5,656 nt of DNA. Origin: Caryophanales bacterium (lineage in GTDB: Bacteria > Bacillota_I > Bacilli_A > RF39 > UBA660). Position numbers and translations under genes: made by a program. Below the pieces are notes generated by a model, which had not been told where the DNA came from, made no database searches, and saw only the letters and a program-made list of their open reading frames with translations. The DNA lies in NCBI GenBank assembly GCA_016291995.1, contig JAEEZV010000071.1:1-5656 (forward strand). The letters run 5' to 3'. This document shows, one piece after another, positions 4,616-5,656 of the stretch (its first letter is position 1; each line of letters begins with the position of its first letter).

Positions 4616-5656
4616 ATGCATATATGTTTAGTAGGGATTGAATATCCTATTGATACAAGCTTTGGAGGCATTTCAACTTATCAATTTTTATTGGCAAAAT
4701 CACTTGCTAAATTAAATAACAAAGTAACTGTAATATGCGGAACAGATAAGGATGATTACGATTATCATGAGAATGATATTCATATTATAAGATTACATAC
4801 AAGAAGAGATGTGGAAACAATAGATACCTTTTTATCATATAGAAAGAAAGTAAAAGAAACAATTTATAAAATAGATAAAGAGAATAAAATAGATATAATT
4901 GAAACACCAGAGTTTTCAGGTGAAATAATTGAATTCTTAAAAGGAAGAAAAATTCCAGTAGTAGTAAAACTACACACTTCGTACAAAATATGGTCTTCTT
5001 TAAATAATATTAAATTACCAATAAAATTACATAATTTAATAATAAAAACAGAAAATTCTGTATTAATGAATGCTGATAAAATAACATGCTGTTCCAATTT
5101 ATTGAAAAAACTTATGCCAAAATATCATGAAATAGAAAACTATGAAAAGATTGAAGTAATAGGTAATCCAGCAAATATATATGATTTCTACCCAACAAAG
5201 AATAGCCATCAATCCAATACAATTTTATTCTGTGGTAGCGTGGAGAGAAGAAAAGGTGTTTTTATACTAGCCAAAGCAATTCCAATTGTTATAGATACTT
5301 TAAAAGATGAAAAAATAAAATTTCAATTAATAGGTAATTATTCAACTAAAAATAAAAATGGAGCAAACCAAAAAGAAGAAATATTAAAATCAATACCTGA
5401 AAAATACCATAAATATATAGATTTTACTGGTCCAATAGATAATAAAAAGTTAAATGAATATTTTAATAATGCAAGAATAGGAGTAATACCATCACTATTT
5501 GATAATTTACCATATGTAGCGATGGAAGAATTATTAACAGAATTACCAATAGTTGCAAGTTCAAATACTGGAATAAAAGAAATGATTACAGATAATGAAT
5601 CAGGATTGTTATATCCTCCAGAAGATTATAAATTATTAGCTGAATCAATAATCAAA
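4616..5656 (+). CDS. Glycosyltransferase, family 4 type (GT-B), 3' end outside window
   Basis: Transfers a sugar from an activated nucleotide-sugar donor, most often in making capsule, exopolysaccharide or cell-wall glycans at the inner face of the membrane. The frame stays open for 347 codons to the last base, so perhaps 30-60 residues are missing. The N-terminal Rossmann domain (1 to about 185) starts with a beta strand and the Gly17-Gly18 acceptor loop (SFGGISTYQ) typical of GT4, and has His120 in KLHTS. The linker has the GNP motif (183-185). The C-terminal donor domain shows FCGSVERRKGV (205-215), whose Arg/Lys usually bind the donor phosphates, and P-S-L-F-D-N-L-P-Y-V-A-M-E-E (292-305). 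This is the E-x7-E motif with Asp296 in place of the first Glu, a known DNLP variant. No signal peptide or membrane helix is seen. The ribosome site AGAGGG (4605-4610) is 5 nt before the ATG. It follows the kinase gene by 22 nt in the same operon. Sugar and acceptor are unknown. Confidence 0.93.
   Translation, partial: MHICLVGIEYPIDTSFGGISTYQFLLAKSLAKLNNKVTVICGTDKDDYDYHENDIHIIRLHTRRDVETIDTFLSYRKKVKETIYKIDKENKIDIIETPEFSGEIIEFLKGRKIPVVVKLHTSYKIWSSLNNIKLPIKLHNLIIKTENSVLMNADKITCCSNLLKKLMPKYHEIENYEKIEVIGNPANIYDFYPTKNSHQSNTILFCGSVERRKGVFILAKAIPIVIDTLKDEKIKFQLIGNYSTKNKNGANQKEEILKSIPEKYHKYIDFTGPIDNKKLNEYFNNARIGVIPSLFDNLPYVAMEELLTELPIVASSNTGIKEMITDNESGLLYPPEDYKLLAESIIK

Noticed and set aside
4268..5097. 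Antisense open frames over the kinase-like and glycosyltransferase genes (4268-4576, 4864-5097)
   Set aside because: Low-complexity Leu/Ile/Asn/Tyr-rich shadows produced by A/T-rich codons on the other strand.
1..5656. CRISPR repeats, tRNA or rRNA genes, insertion-sequence ends, alternative genetic code
   Set aside because: No spaced direct repeats, no cloverleaf or rRNA-like segment and no transposase or paired end repeats were seen; Trp is TGG and no in-frame TGA occurs in the genes.

Overview
This is a low-GC bacterial window with the look of a Firmicutes/Bacilli-type gut organism. The supporting signs are A/T-rich intergenic DNA, consensus AGGAGG-like ribosome sites, extended -10 promoters, short U-tailed hairpin terminators, and a pyruvate, phosphate dikinase that closely resembles the clostridial enzyme. 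All tryptophans I read are TGG and all four complete genes end in TAA, so nothing suggests the Mycoplasma genetic code. Every supported gene is on the + strand.

Region 1 (1-2907) is core metabolism. It starts with the last 51 codons of a thymidine kinase (tdk), whose terminator hairpin overlaps its own stop codon. A well-formed promoter (TTGATA, 17 nt, TATTAT with an upstream TG) then drives a complete 876-residue pyruvate, phosphate dikinase (ppdK). All the catalytic residues I could place are present, and a 10-bp hairpin with a T run closes the unit.

Region 2 (2907-3469) is a small one-gene unit. A perfect extended -10 (TGATATAAT) sits directly on the end of the ppdK terminator and precedes a 137-residue protein I do not recognise. 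After its stop lies a short open stretch that reads like the orphaned tail of another gene, then a second hairpin with nearly the same GACTAG/CTAGTC stem as the ppdK terminator. Two near-copies of one terminator therefore bracket this gene.

Region 3 (3470-5656) begins with an A/T-rich control region holding a perfect 14-bp palindrome and two extended -10 elements. It continues as a tightly packed operon: a Nudix hydrolase, 2 nt later a guanylate-kinase-fold P-loop protein whose GMP-recognition positions look substituted, and 22 nt later a family-4 type glycosyltransferase that runs off the window. The operon looks more A/T-biased in codon choice (many ATA, TTA and AAA codons) than ppdK, consistent with an accessory, possibly cell-surface glycan, locus. 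A link between the nucleotide enzymes and the glycosyltransferase is inference from adjacency only.

The most distinctive items are the divergent guanylate-kinase-like protein in a Nudix/kinase/glycosyltransferase operon and the unrecognised gene between twin terminators with a gene-tail remnant. I see no RNA genes, CRISPR array, insertion sequence or riboswitch.
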